Source of the DNA: Collybia mongolica | Lineage: Eukaryota; Basidiomycota; Agaricomycetes; Agaricales; Clitocybaceae | DNA length: 64,000 nucleotides | Assembly: GCA_013420905.1 (NCBI GenBank) | Contig: JAAXNY010000016.1 | Location: 806,001-870,000 of the forward strand | Direction of reading: 5' to 3' | In this document: positions 32,518-44,740 of the stretch, one piece after another | How positions within the stretch are numbered: position 1 is the stretch's first letter | Layout of the letters: each line of letters begins with the position of its first letter | Translations under genes and position numbers: made by a program | The notes under the pieces: model-generated | The model's input: the letters and a program-made list of their open reading frames with translations, nothing else | Databases searched by the model: none | What the model was told of the DNA's origin: nothing

Positions 32518-33660
32518 GGAGGTTTCGCAAACCCCAAATTTCAGGCTGCTCGATCGCAACGCCTACCGTAAAAACATCATGCGAGTCGTCGAATGGCACT
32601 CTCTCGACATCACCAAGGAAGTCGCCTACCAAACCGTCTCCTACGTCTGGAACGGGAATCGCAAATCACCCTTTTAAGAGACTTTTGCTATGGGAGGCGC
32701 TTACGGACTGCGACCGTGTCGGCATTGAGCTTTTGCGGGCGGCGTGTGCTGATGTGGACTACCTCTGGCTGGACGAGTTGTATATCGTGCAGACAGATAG
32801 AGAGGACAAAATCTGGCACATCCGGAACATGGCTACGATATACAAGAACTGCACCAATTGTATGGTGTTTGTGGGAGGTCTTGGCGGCTTGGCGCAGTTG
32901 GGCGATAAGACTTCGTGGGTTGACAAGCTGTGGACTTTCCAGGAAACTTTGCTCCCCGACGTGCGTCTGTCATTCTAATGGAATCGCGGCTCAGGCACGT
33001 TCTGGGTGCCCGTCTCTCTCGGCATTGAAACCATGGGTCGCCGTTATGCAGCGATCGCCCCTCCACTCTCATACACCCCTCCCCAGAATCGGTCCGCGTC
33101 GTGCCATTTAAGGAGGGTGCGCCGGAAGAAAAAGGTACCAGTCATTGCTCTCTCCGATATCTGGTCGCTCATGTGTGCCCTCGAGAAGCGGAGCATCCTC
33201 GACATGGATGGACTACTGAGCGATGTCTCGTTGGTAGACGGGTTTGAAACCATGGTCTGGCGCAACGCCATCCAGCGGACCTCGACGAAGGAGCTGGATA
33301 GCGTGTTTAGCGTCATGGGTCTGCTCGGCGTGCAGCTTAATCCCTCCCAGTTCAGAACCAAAGGCGCTAATTGCGCTCATACAGAAAATGATGAAGAAGG
33401 GGGGTAGAGCTACCTGACTGGGTGCGTCGACAATCATGCGCGGGCTGTTGTCCCCCCTTCCGGTATCCACTATCCAGGACGTCCCCAGATGGTTTATTTG
33501 AAGCTCAACCCCTCACGGAGCGCTTAGATCGGTATCTATGTCGCGCACCCAAAGGCACGCTGGACGACACTGGGGCCTTGACAATCGTTGCTCCCTTTTC
33601 TCCTAAGATAATAGTGGGCCCGCTAGTGCAATATTCTCGCGGCTTTCGTTTTTGAAGGGA
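32518..33660 (+). pseudogene. HET-domain protein relic
   Basis: The relic resembles fungal heterokaryon-incompatibility (HET) domain proteins. The conserved order is visible: EVAYQTVSYVWN near 32610, then WLDELYIVQTDREDKIWHI near 32770, TIYKNC, KLWTFQETLLP near 32930, and later AIQRTSTKELDSVFSVMGLLG near 33270-33330. A frameshift separates SYVWN from the rest, a TAA follows LSF at about 32976, and another stop falls at 33405. The gene is therefore non-functional. HET proteins act in non-self recognition and cell death; this copy gives only the family identity. Confidence 0.7.
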
Positions 33661-33664
33661 CCTT

Positions 33665-34827
33665 GGGCGATCAGGAGGTTAATCTGTCGGGGAAGCACGC
33701 TGTATCGCTTGAGGGGATCAAGCACATTGGATTAGGAGTTATGAGCACCATGATACACTAGCCGAAGGCACTTGTGATGCTTCCCGAACCCCTGTGTAGT
33801 AGGTGGTGCAAAGTGGGCAATTGGGGTTGACTGAAAATTGGAAGAAGAAACGCATGGTCAGTAGTATCCTGAAAATCTGTTGATGTCAGTTCCCTTTGCA
33901 GATATCGGGTTAGAAGCATGTGGGATCCGGAAAGAGGAGGTGGGATTAGATAGACATCCAATCAGTTGTTCCGCTACTTCTGTGACAGATGACGTCAAGC
34001 GTTCGTCGCATTTCTCTGGTGATGATGATGATTTGTGGGGTGCAGAGTTGAAGGCCTGGGCCTGGGCCTGGGCTTGAATAGGTGGGCACCGTGCGTTGAG
34101 GTGCACGTGCAAGTGTGTCGCCTCAGTGTAGTTGTTGCATTGTCGAGGGAAAGAATTCTGCGCTTGCTGCCTGACGTCATAGACCTTCCCCAATTCCTAT
34201 TTGAGGGAACAGAGGGAGATAAAAAAAAAAAGTTGGACCTGTTGACTTGTGTGCAAAAGATTAGGAAAGTCTGACAACGTTCTCGTTGGAGGACGGATAA
34301 TACCCGAAGAGTACCCAGAGAAGGTCCAATTCTCATGTAACTCGACATGGTAAGAGTGCAGATCGTGCTGCGAAGACGATATTTGTGGTTGCTCTGAATG
34401 GAGATGCTCGAGTCTCCTGTGAGGGGGGTTGGGGAACTGTGTTACTTGTACTTGCTAGCTGACAACCGCGGTACCGCCATCCTGTTGGTCACTTAATGGT
34501 AGTATCTGGCGGGATACGGAGCCGACCACAGTCGTATCACATTTTCGCTGGGAAAAAAACGTGGGAGTTGGCATGAGACGATACGCCTGGTTGAAGCGAA
34601 ATGAAGAGAAAAGCAAGGAGGAAAGCTGAAAAGGACGATTTTGGGCATCTATGATTATCGTTATCAACGGCACATCGGAATAACACTGGGGCAAGAATGT
34701 AGGGGACAAGACGCAGCGCACGTGGGACTGGACCGCTGCAGCGGAGGGATATCGGGTAAACGCGCGAGGCGTCAAATGATTTCCTAATCGGGCATTCATG
34801 ACAGAAAACCAGCATCATCGAGTTTTG
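33665..34827. other. Intergenic region upstream of TPS2
   Basis: No gene is supported. A run of GGGCCT-like hexamers lies near 34056-34076 and a short GAT repeat at 34020-34032. AGGGG, the core of the yeast stress response element, occurs at 34422 and 34701 upstream of TPS2; whether these sites are used is inference. Confidence 0.35.
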
Positions 34828-34833
34828 TATAAA
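34828..34833 (+). promoter_or_regulatory. TATA box of TPS2 gene
   Basis: TATAAA 55 bp upstream of the ATG at 34883. Confidence 0.55.
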
Positions 34834-34882
34834 TTCCAAAGATCTGTAGCCGATCGATTCCTTCCTCCTTTCCACTAAACCA

Positions 34883-37800
34883 ATGGACTCATTCTCTGAA
34901 CCGTACACGCGCCAGGGTGACGACATCTCTATCGACCACGTCCGCGCCAACATCCGGCAGCTCGAACACCAGTACCGCGCCACCGGCATCCCCCTTTCCG
35001 GCCGCGTTCTCCATGTATGCCACTACCTCCCCGTTGCCGCCACCCTCAACACTCGTGCCGGCGTCCCCAGTCCACCCCCGACGCCCCCTGCCGACGATGC
35101 CGGCCCCCTTAGCAAGGCCTCTGCCGCGTCGGCGCCGGCGTGGACCATCGCACCGAGGTACGGTCATGCCGCCATGATCTCTGGCATCCGCTCGCTCTCG
35201 TCCACACACGAGCAGGTTATTGTCGGCTGGACTGGCGATATACAGGTCTGTTTCCAGTCCACGTCTAAGCTGGCTCTGCTCACTCTTGTACCCAGTCTCC
35301 TACCCCAAACGAAAACATCTCCAGCGATACAGTCTCGCATGAGGACCGACTTGCCCTTGACGAAGCCTTGAGCACGTACCAACCCAAGGAGAGCGACCCA
35401 GACGACGAGCGGAAAACAGTCTACGTGCCAGTTTGGCTGGACGACAGGGTTGCGCATGGCCACTATGATGGATATTGCAAACAGAGTGAGTCAGGCTACC
35501 CCTATGTATCGTTCAAGAGCTTTCGGTTGTGGACTGCTGCCAGCAAGAGTGGGAACGGTTTTCATGGATCCAGAATGATGCATCATTGGAAATTTGGCTG
35601 ACAACTCTAACCTAGCTCTATGGCCTCTCTTCCACTACCTTCTCTGGCAAGACGTCGCGACCGAATACGCATCCGCCGACTGGAACTACCCCTACTACGA
35701 GTCTGCCAACGCCGCGTTTGCGCGCAAGATCGCAGAAGTGTACCGCCCCGGTGACCTGATCTGGGTGCACGACTACCACCTACTTCTCGTGCCACGCCTT
35801 GTCCGCGAAGCCATCCCTGACGCCGTCCTTGGTCTCTTTGTGCACACTCCGTTCCCTAGTTCCGAAATCTTCCGTTGTCTACCCCGCAGAAAGGAGATCC
35901 TCGACGGGATGCTTGGGGCAAACCTCATCTGTTTCCAGGTGTGTTCCCATTCAAAGCTTCTACACGGCTCTAGACTCATGTTTCACCCAGACGTACTCGT
36001 ACTCCCGCCATTTCACATCCACATGTGTCCGAGTGTGTGGTTACGAGACCACGTCACGGGGAATTGATGTCGAGGGGCACGTCACCGCTGTGATGCACTG
36101 CCCCGTCGGCGTTGACGCTGAACGCGTCAGTCGGGATATTCTACGCCCCGGGATCCAGCCCAAATTGGAAGCGCTCCGCAACCTTTATGAGGGTAAGAAG
36201 ATCATTGTCGGTCGTGACAAGCTGGATGTTGTGAAAGGTGTTCTGCAAAAGGTATATCTCATCATGTTTGCTTCCGCGCACCGTCTAAGGTCCATATATG
36301 CAGCTTCGTGCGTTTGAAAAGTTGCTACAGGACTATCCCGAATGGGTCGGGAATGTAGTGATGATTCAGGTCACCTCGCCTGCACTCACTGACTCCCCAA
36401 AGCTGGAGCGCGCCGTCAGTGAGCTCGTCGCGCATATAAACGGCGAGTACGGCAGCCTCGATTTCATCCCGGTCCACCACTAGTGCGTCCTTCCCAACCT
36501 AATATCCACCCTGACCGATACTAACCCCACCTCCAGCCACCAATCGCTCAAGAAGGACGAGTTTTACGCGCTGCTGAGCGTGGCAGACCTCGCGGTGATC
36601 ACGCCCCTGCGGGACGGGATGAACACAACCAGCATGGAGTTCGTGATCGCGCAAGGACAGACACACCACTCGCCCCTCGTGCTCAGCGAATTCATGGGGA
36701 TCAGCAAAAACATGGACGATGCCCTGCTCGTAAACCCCTGGAACCTCGGGGACGTCGCCGCCGCGATCAACACGGGCCTGCTCATGGCCCCTACGGAGAA
36801 GGCCGCACGCCACGAGCGCCTGTACAAGGTCGTCACAACGCACACGTCGCACACGTGGGCGGCCGTGCTTGTGAAGATGCTCCTTGGCGTCGTGGATGGC
36901 CAGGGCCAGGCGCGCCAGACGCCATACATACCCAAGGAGGACCTCCAGCGGTGTTACAAGGCTGCAGGGAAGCGGCTCTTCCTGTTCGACTATGACGTGC
37001 GTCCTTGGCAATCGTCTCGTCCTCCGTTGCTGACATTATTCGTCGTATAGGGGACTTTGGCGCCGATTGTGAAGACGCCGTCGATGGCGGTGCCGACCGC
37101 ACAGACACTCGAGGCGCTCGAGCTGCTCTCGAGGGATCCGCAGAATCTCGTGTACATCATCTCCGGGCGCGACCAGGCGTTCCTCGAGCAGCACCTCGGG
37201 CACCTAGACGGTGTCGGGTTCAGTGCAGAGCATGGCGGCTTCGTGCGTGAGCGCGGCAGCACAGAGTGGACGAACTTCACACAGAGCCTGGATATGGAGT
37301 GGATGGGCGAGGTAGGGGAGATTTTCAGGTATTATACGGAGGTGCGTGGTTTCTGTGCTATTTTTCTTGTGAGGGGATGTTGATTGGGTGGGGTTGGGCA
37401 GAGGACGACAGGTAGCCATATCGAGACGAAGAAAAGCTCGATTACGTGGCATTATCGCGGGAGTGATCCCGAGTGGGGGTGCGTGTCTCGTGCTTTTGTT
37501 GGGTCCTTTCCCTTCGGGTGCTGATAAGCTTTTGGTGGGTTGGTAGGCAGTTCCAGTGTCGACAGTGTCAAGATCTCTTGGAGAACAATTTGACGCACAA
37601 GAGGCCGATTGAGGGTGCGTCCGTTGGTGATTGTTGTTGTACAGCGGCTAATGTGGATCGTTCCAATAGTCCTCGTCGGGAAGAAGAATCTTGAAGTACG
37701 GCCGATCGCCGTGAACAAGGTACGCAGGGGCCCTCTCTTCCTACCTTTCACCACTAAAGCCCTCCTCGCGCCGTTCACAGGGCGAGATTGTCAAGCGGAT

Positions 37801-38131
37801 TTTGTACCAAAACCCGGACACCGAGTTCATCTTCTGCGCAGGGGACGACAAGACGGACGAGGACATGTTTCGCGCGCTGTTGCTCTTCCCGCCGGGGACA
37901 ATGGGCGCCGTGCGCATGGAGGCACCGCTGTCGGTGACGCTCGTTGACGGGGAGGGTGCGCAGCCGGTCGAGCTGCGGATAAAGCCTGAGGCAGTGTTCA
38001 CAACGGCGGTGGGGCATAGCAGCAAGCGGACCCTGGCGAGCTGGCACGTGACGACGCCGCAGGAGATCGTGGACCACATGCTGGAACTGGTGAAGGAGGT
38101 CGGCATAGGCGCGGGGGCGGGGAAGAGCTAG
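34883..38131 (+). CDS. TPS2: Trehalose-6-phosphate phosphatase (Tps2-type)
   Basis: Dephosphorylates trehalose 6-phosphate to trehalose in the cytosolic synthase complex. Eleven exons: 34883-35245, 35296-35485, 35616-35938, 35991-36251, 36304-36482, 36537-36996, 37051-37341, 37402-37478, 37547-37614, 37670-37719, 37781-38131. Their lengths sum to 2,613 nt, giving 870 residues in one frame, close to the 896 of yeast Tps2. The N-terminal glycosyltransferase-20-like domain shows WVHDYHLLLVPRLVR, HTPFPSSEIFRCL, GRDKLDVVKG and TPLRDGMNTTSMEF; in Tps2 proteins this domain is not an active synthase. The C-terminal HAD phosphatase domain shows FDYDGTLAPI (D590 and D592, split by an intron between D and G) and GDDKTDEDMF at 775-784. 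The gene appears intact. Confidence 0.93.
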
Positions 38132-40405
38132 TTGTGAGGGCGCTCTTGGGAGATGGGGGAGGAACCGATAGGGGGCGCTGGTATACACGATATGCGCGCC
38201 GCAGGCTCTGCGTCCTTTGCTCCCGTTTTCAGTTTGCTTTTTTTTCTGGGTGGTTTTTTTTTCCTTTACTTTTGCTTCGCTCATATTTAGACGGACTGGA
38301 AAACACAGAAATTAGTTGAGGGCTTCGGTTCGTAGATTGTATCACTTGGGATGTTCAATGAACACTGAGATCCTGATGTCGTGACTGCTAAGGGGCATTT
38401 CTTCGACCAGGTCATTGACTACGAATATCTCACCAAACGATTTCATCGGTCCGTCAGATTTCGAAATTATGTCTGTATTGAAATGAACGAAGCGTGCACG
38501 GACGAAAAAAGTAGGTTGATATCTGGTATCCTAAGCTTAGCATAGCCATTAGGAGCGGTAGCGTTCAACTAACAACGGAGGCAAGACGAAGACTGGCGAA
38601 GATGTCGTTTACAGCGCACTGGACTTCTTCGATTTTTCTTCAACATCCCAGAGGCACGTTTTGACCAGTCCTTGCTGTTAATGAAATCGCCAAACCTGTG
38701 GACATTACGATGCCTACTCTCTGTATGCATGATGACATCTGACTTTGATCCTCGTAAGAACCAAAGAGTGAAATGTGGATGAGCCCGAGCTAGGTTATTG
38801 TCAGACGATGTTTTACAAAACGGGTGAGTAGGCTGAGGATTTGAGATATATTGTAACGTGGCGGAGTTGCCAAGTCCTGCCAGCGTTATTGGCCAGTCCA
38901 CGAGGGAGGTTTGGCGTACGTCAGGTAGTTGCAAATTTCAGTGTGGTGGACCGGATGACAACCAAAACCAAGCACGAAACCGAGCCAATCCAAGGCACGG
39001 AACGTCGTTGACAGACGCTCCCCATGCTTTATTTATCGCCTTCATGAGCCCTCATTATATCGGTTGGACAGTAGGTAAGTAGAATGAGTTCAAGTTGCCA
39101 GGTGTAGGGGACTTCGGACGCAACATCTAAACATAAGCTATCCACAGGTCATCCCACGCAACACCATGAAAATAATTGTGGAACCCAAAACGATCTCATC
39201 TGTCTCAGGCATATATGAACTGAAGGCCTCCGTTCTCGAAAAGCGGGTCTGAGCGTGCACTTCGTTACGTTGTGTACACTCATCATGGTCTATAAGAGGA
39301 TGCCTTGGGTAGAAAACCATTGGAAACCCTATAGATCAACTTGAAAGTGAGTTTTTCGATAATTTTCATTCGATCTCTCTCGTAGCTCAATTAGAGTCAA
39401 ACTGTTCACGCACACTGAGCCCATCACGCCCTATACATCGTCATCATCCAGACTTCGTTCTGCTTTGCGTCATGACGGACATTGTCATTCCAATTCTAAC
39501 GCTCATTCGGAGCTTTCCTTTTTCTTTGCAAACCTGCCTGAAAATCTACATGCTGTACGAAGGGCCTTTTAAGAAAAACTAAACAGGACTAGTTATCGAC
39601 GGTGAGTGAATTGGTCTATGCTCTTCATAATAACGCCTAAGTTCTAGTTGCGTCGAATAGACGAGTATAGACCTTAGCATCAGTGTTTGAGCCTGAACGA
39701 GGGGGACATGGGTGCGGATCATACTTCACGAAGTCATGTATAGGGGTTATCGGAATAGGTTACGTTTGCAATCATATCTAACTTTTCCAACCGCTGAGAA
39801 AATCCGACCTTTCCTAGGGAAAGGCACTAGCATGTCTTTTGTCTTACTGCGGTGACTCCAGAGAAGGACGTCGATGCCACATGTGTGCTTTAGTGTTCAG
39901 GGCCGCCATCCGATAAACGACCTTCAAATATACCCAAAACTGGAGAATCCTGTGCATCTATGACGCTAATCCTTTGAATTACAACTTTGTCGCTAGCAAT
40001 AACCCGCCCACACCTTCGGACGATGCAAAGACTTGAGACTACTCAAGTCGTACGATATGGAGTGAAATTCCCCACAACACTTTCAGGCACCCCGCCTTTA
40101 ATCATTACTGGAGACGTGATAAAAGCGATCAAGGCGGTCATCGAAGATCGATCGAGTCGGGAAAATTGGTCTGCATCTCTTGTCGCTCGATACCATCTGT
40201 ATCAGCGATGAGCGACGCCCTTGGAGTAGCGACCCCACAAGTAACAAAGGGGATAAACCAGCACATAGTTATATGTTCAGTCAAGAAATCATAGAACGCG
40301 TGTACAGGAAGGTCTCTCTTATTGATCCATTTCTATATAAGTTATGTTCTACATGCTCTGGTACCACCCCAAGTAATATCGCCGATAGTTGCGGAAATTC
40401 AAGAT
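38132..40405. other. Intergenic
   Basis: About 2.3 kb in which I see no convincing gene on either strand. T-rich tracts near 38236-38265 lie where the TPS2 3' end is expected. Short open frames such as 38569-38934 minus lack any recognisable motif. Confidence 0.4.
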
Positions 40406-42268
40406 TTATGAAGGGGTGAGCGGAGGCAGCGCAAGGTAGTTTTGAAGGATTTTTAAGCTTTCTCGAATATATTGTCCCTCCCACCGTTCCTCATATTTGA
40501 ACAAATATTGCAGATCCTTGTCATTCTCTGCAAGGTCCACGAAGAACTTTGCAAATGAGGTCAAGTATCCCTCTTCCTCCTTTTCTGTATTGCGTGTTTT
40601 GTTGAAGAGGTCTGTCTGGTGGACAACGTGAAGTAGGACAGCTTCAATCGTCGCTGATTTGGAACTGGCGGTATCGCGACTGATCCAGTTCTGTATGTCC
40701 TCGAGCAATGTAAACGGCGGAGGATCAAATTGGTGGTCCGCGTAGAACTTCATCATGCCTGGAAACACAGAAAAGAGGGAATCGGGAAAAACAGAACCAG
40801 TATTTGGTGTTTGATTACTCTTCAGAAACTGAGAATGAATCTTGACAAGATGTGAGGCAACATCTGGAGTATGACATACGTTAGGAGATTAACTGATATA
40901 AACCAAATTTTACAAACCAGGCTTCCAGGTGTGATGGGTGCCAATATCACTAATTTTCCACTGCGTCATCTTTTTCATGTCAGTCACCCCGTTATCGCTG
41001 CATCGAGCCCAATGTTCTAGATATCGAATGAATATTGCTTGATCGGAAAGGTGGATATCACTAAGTATTAGGAACTGCGCGAATATCTTCTGTACCTGCA
41101 GTTGGTATGCGTGCCAGCCGGCGGTACGAATTTTGTCGAAATTTCGCTGGGGAGGTGAAAGGGAGGGAAGCTGCTCATGATGCGAAATGTTTGAATTAAC
41201 CTTGAGCTGTCGGAGACGCTGAAACAAGGAAGAGTCTATGGCAGGGGCGTCCCGCAGCTTCACAGCTTCGATGATGCCATCCCTTCGCGGTGCGTCCAAA
41301 CCATCAACAAAATCCGACAATAAAACAAGGTCTGACTTGATCGAAGGGTTTCTACTAGTGTCCGCAAGAAAGCTGTAGATACTCCGGAAAGTCTCAGCAT
41401 TGTTAGAGACGAGTTCATAAACTCTTGACAGCGTGTGGCCCATGCCATCACATATACTGGTCACCTCCCATTGATCAAGCAATGCCCAGGTTTTAGGCAC
41501 GCTAGATTCGAATCGCCAAAAGGTAGGCATCCATATAAAGAAGAATGTCCAAGATTGCGAAGATTTGTAAGGGCACTGTGTTTTAAATATGGGGTAAGTG
41601 TATTGGAGAGTAGGAAGCAACGTCGTTGCAACAAGGAATAAGAAAGTCAATCCTACTATGATGCCAACAATCCAAACAACAGCCGTTTGGAGAGGCCCCA
41701 GCAAGACAAGGAGGCCGATAAGGAACAGCATCAAAGCAATTTGGAGTAGGATGGGGAGCATCGCGATAATCTCGGGAACTCGCCATGCCTGTAAACCCCG
41801 GTAACGCAGCCCACTGATCAGTACAGCGTTTTTCGTAGTGTAGTTGTCATATCTTTGATATTCATGCAGCCACTGTTTGCAGAGAAAGCCAATGACCACA
41901 ACAGATAGTGTGAGCGTTAAGCTTGCAAACCAGAGTACGTTGATCGCGACGGAAGATGTGCTGACCATGAAAACGGCGGGTGCCAAGTCGTCTATGAGGT
42001 CACGGGAGATTGTGGCATTGAGCTGATCCCTGAGCTGAAGCCGAGCGAGTGTGTCCGCTGGGGTTTCACCGAGCCATTGATAGGATTCAACTGTGAAGGC
42101 TGTAACTGTCGCAGAGAAAAGACCGGCCTAAACACACGTTGAGTACGTTATCATCGAAACATCAGTGGCAGAGGAGCCCACAAAAATAATCAGGGTGTCG
42201 ATCTGGCCCCCCCAGCCTTGACACATTCCGTTGTCGGACTCCTTCATTGCTTGCACCCATTTCTCCAT
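40406..42268 (-). CDS. DUF6535 membrane protein
   Basis: A basidiomycete-specific membrane protein family of unknown function. Exons 42268-42182, 42127-40918 and 40863-40406 join in frame to 584 residues. After MEKWVQAMKESDN comes the hallmark N-terminal block AGLFSATVTAFTVESYQWL, then LAPAVFMVSTSSVAINVLWF. Hydrophobic stretches FTVESY-adjacent, AINVLWFASLTLTLSVVVIG, IIAMLPILLQIALMLFLIG and AVVWIVGIIVGLTFLFLVAT look like four membrane segments in the first third; the remainder is soluble. A further upstream exon starting at ATG 42444 (MSNLAAEADF) is possible but its splice phase did not fit, so the start is uncertain. No breaks seen. Confidence 0.8.
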
Positions 42269-42444
42269 TGGTGGCTCGCCTTCAAGTACGTTTGTCCTGT
42301 ATGGTTCATTGACCTGCCACGGCTTCCATTCAGTCTATGTGGATGTGTCAATTGACATTAACTTCTTCTGGTGGTATTCCTTGCCTTATTTCCGCTACCG
42401 TTTCCTTCTTGAACAAAGTCAGCCTCAGCTGCGAGATTGGACAT

Positions 42445-42795
42445 TAGCTGGGGAAATTTTCCTCTGATGCTGGATGCAGTCTGGTCTCTGTGGGAGGATG
42501 TGGAATTTCAAGGCGTCTGTTTGCAGTTTAATTCAAGCACCTTGGACATGTGGAATGGCATGCCACATCCATGCTATGTTGATTATCCGATTTCACAGCA
42601 AGGACCTGTCAAAATGTGCCGGGCCTGGGAATTTGTAGTAGAAATCGAAGAAGTCCATTGCGTTGCAAACGACATCTTTGCCAGTCTTCGCTATGCCGCC
42701 GTTGAACGCTGCTGCTCCTATTAGCCATGCTAAGCTTAGGATATCAGGTATCGGCTTCCTGGTTTCGTTCGTACACACCCCCCATTCAATTCATT
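42445..42795. other. Divergent intergenic region
   Basis: Lies between the minus-strand DUF6535 gene and the plus-strand G-domain gene. It may hold promoters or a first exon for either (MLSLGYQ at 42727 followed by a GT is one possibility). Nothing firmer can be said. Confidence 0.35.
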
Positions 42796-42799
42796 ACAG

Positions 42800-44682
42800 A
42801 AATCACTTTGAAATCTGACGCGCCGTTGAAATCAGTCGAGGTGAAGATATTTGTGGACAATAATTTGGTCCTACAGCAAAAAAGAAAATCGCCAGAGAAT
42901 ACACAGGCAAAATTCTATGTGTCTAGGTGGGACTGTCCTTGGATATACTTAGGATTCTTACCGTAGACCGCCTGCTCCAGAAATTTACTGCCCTTCCGAT
43001 CAGCCCTGCAGATAAAATATTCTTACTCTGCAATTAACAAGACCATAAATGTGAAAGGGATGGACTTGTTGGGTGTGTGCAAGCAGGGAGTTAGGAAGAA
43101 GCAAGGTTTGATTGTTCTTGCAATGTGTGAGGTAATCTGAGCCCATATTTGCAGTCTGGAAACGATCTTATGGGACGTTGGAACTAGTTGTGGAGCTTCA
43201 AGATGTGGACAGTTCAAAGGAGGTATGCTATTCTCCCCGATCAGCATTTATGGCCGCTGACAATACTGTGAAGGTTCATGAAACTCCCCAATCTATCAAA
43301 GATCAATGGCTTCCAATTACAGATAACATCCTGGCAGTCTGTCCACAGTGAGTACCCTTTATCTGATACTGTAAAGCTAACATTGAATGCTGAACCCTCT
43401 AGATTCCGGGTTCTGGTCATTGGCAAGGTAATTTAAACATGCTTACAAGTGAGGTAAACCTTAATATGCTCACTTTTCATATAGCCAGGTGCTGGTAAAT
43501 CTGCTTTGATCAATGAAGTATTTGGTGTTGCCTCCATGGTGTGATTGAACTACTGTTTCAATATATATCAGCTGATTCTCATTTGTCCTAGACTGGGTCT
43601 CATAATCATGTCCTTGCTGAGGAAGTTGGTATTGATCATGAGATCCAATCTGAAAGCAATCCATATTTTGTTCTACACAACAGCCCATGGCTCAAGCCTG
43701 ATGATGATAGTACAGTCCAAGATATTCAAAATTTTCTTAATCATCACAGCCAGCTGCCTGATATCAAGGATAGAATTCATGCCATTTGGTATGTTATCTC
43801 CTTCTTATCTTCTAAGATATAAACTCTTTGTTCTAGGGTGTTTGTTGAGATCCCTATCACATGTGTTCCCTTGATGGAACCTAGCCTTGAAAAGTTACTT
43901 ACTGGAATGAGTGGTCAATGTAGGTTGACCCAAATTCCCCCTTTAATCTTTCTGAACCAATTTTTACCTAGTTCCTGTCATTGTAGTATTCACAAAGTTT
44001 GACAGACTTGTGGATATGGAAAGATTTGCCATGATAAAAGCTGGGCTGGAGAAACCATCTTTTAAGATGACAAGGCAGCATGCAAATTCTAGATTTACCA
44101 CAGAATGCATATTCCCTTTTCAGGGCTGTGTGGGTAAAAGCATGCCATATCTTGCAGTCTCAAGTATGTTATCCCATTATGCCCCATATTACACTAATGT
44201 TGTTCATGTGTTATATACAGTATATGACCAATATCAAACTACCTTGCATGATTTGATTGAGCTGACATCCAAAAGTGTGGAACAGTATGTTCCAGAAGCA
44301 GCAGTTGTCTTGAGAATTTCTCAAAAAGTTAGTGCACATATCAAAATTCACATGTGCATCAAGTAAGTTGCACTGTAAAGCTGGTACCATCCTTATTGCT
44401 GATGTGCTGTGCAAGGTTGGGAGTTGAAAGTGTGTAATTTTCACCATACAAAGTATTAATGTTTGACATATTTATCAGACTATTGGGGGGCACTGGAAGC
44501 TGTTCACCATGAGATTGTGAAAGCCTGGAATTTTGATGATAAATTAAATGTAGGTTTGCATGTCATTCTCCTGACTCTATTTCTGACAAAGCCTGCTACA
44601 GCTTCTGTATTCCCCTGAATTCAAAGCGTTGTTGAACTCTGTTCCAATGCCAAAGGGGTCTAACCTGGACTACATACTGTAA
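42800..44682 (+). CDS. G-domain protein with N-terminal C2-like region
   Basis: A predicted GTPase distinct from its neighbour. An exon from 42800 encodes a beta-rich segment (ITLKSDAPLKSVEVKIFVDN), followed after an intron by KRSYGTLELVVELQDVD, which resembles a C2-like sandwich. Next come FRVLVIGK and PGAGKSALINEVFG (G1, split by an intron after GK near 43431), a region HNSPWLKPDDD where G3 is expected and the usual Asp-Gly are missing, and FPVIVVFTKFDRL (G4, TKFD) near 43985. The C-terminal part is helical (LHDLIELTSKSVEQYVPEAA, VHHEIVKAWNFDDKLN). Start and last two exons are uncertain; the end at 44682 is the best guess. Confidence 0.6.
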
Positions 44683-44740
44683 GGGCCAAACCCTTTCATC
44701 AGCTTTATTTTCTGGCTCAAAAATAGTCAGTGCATGGTAC

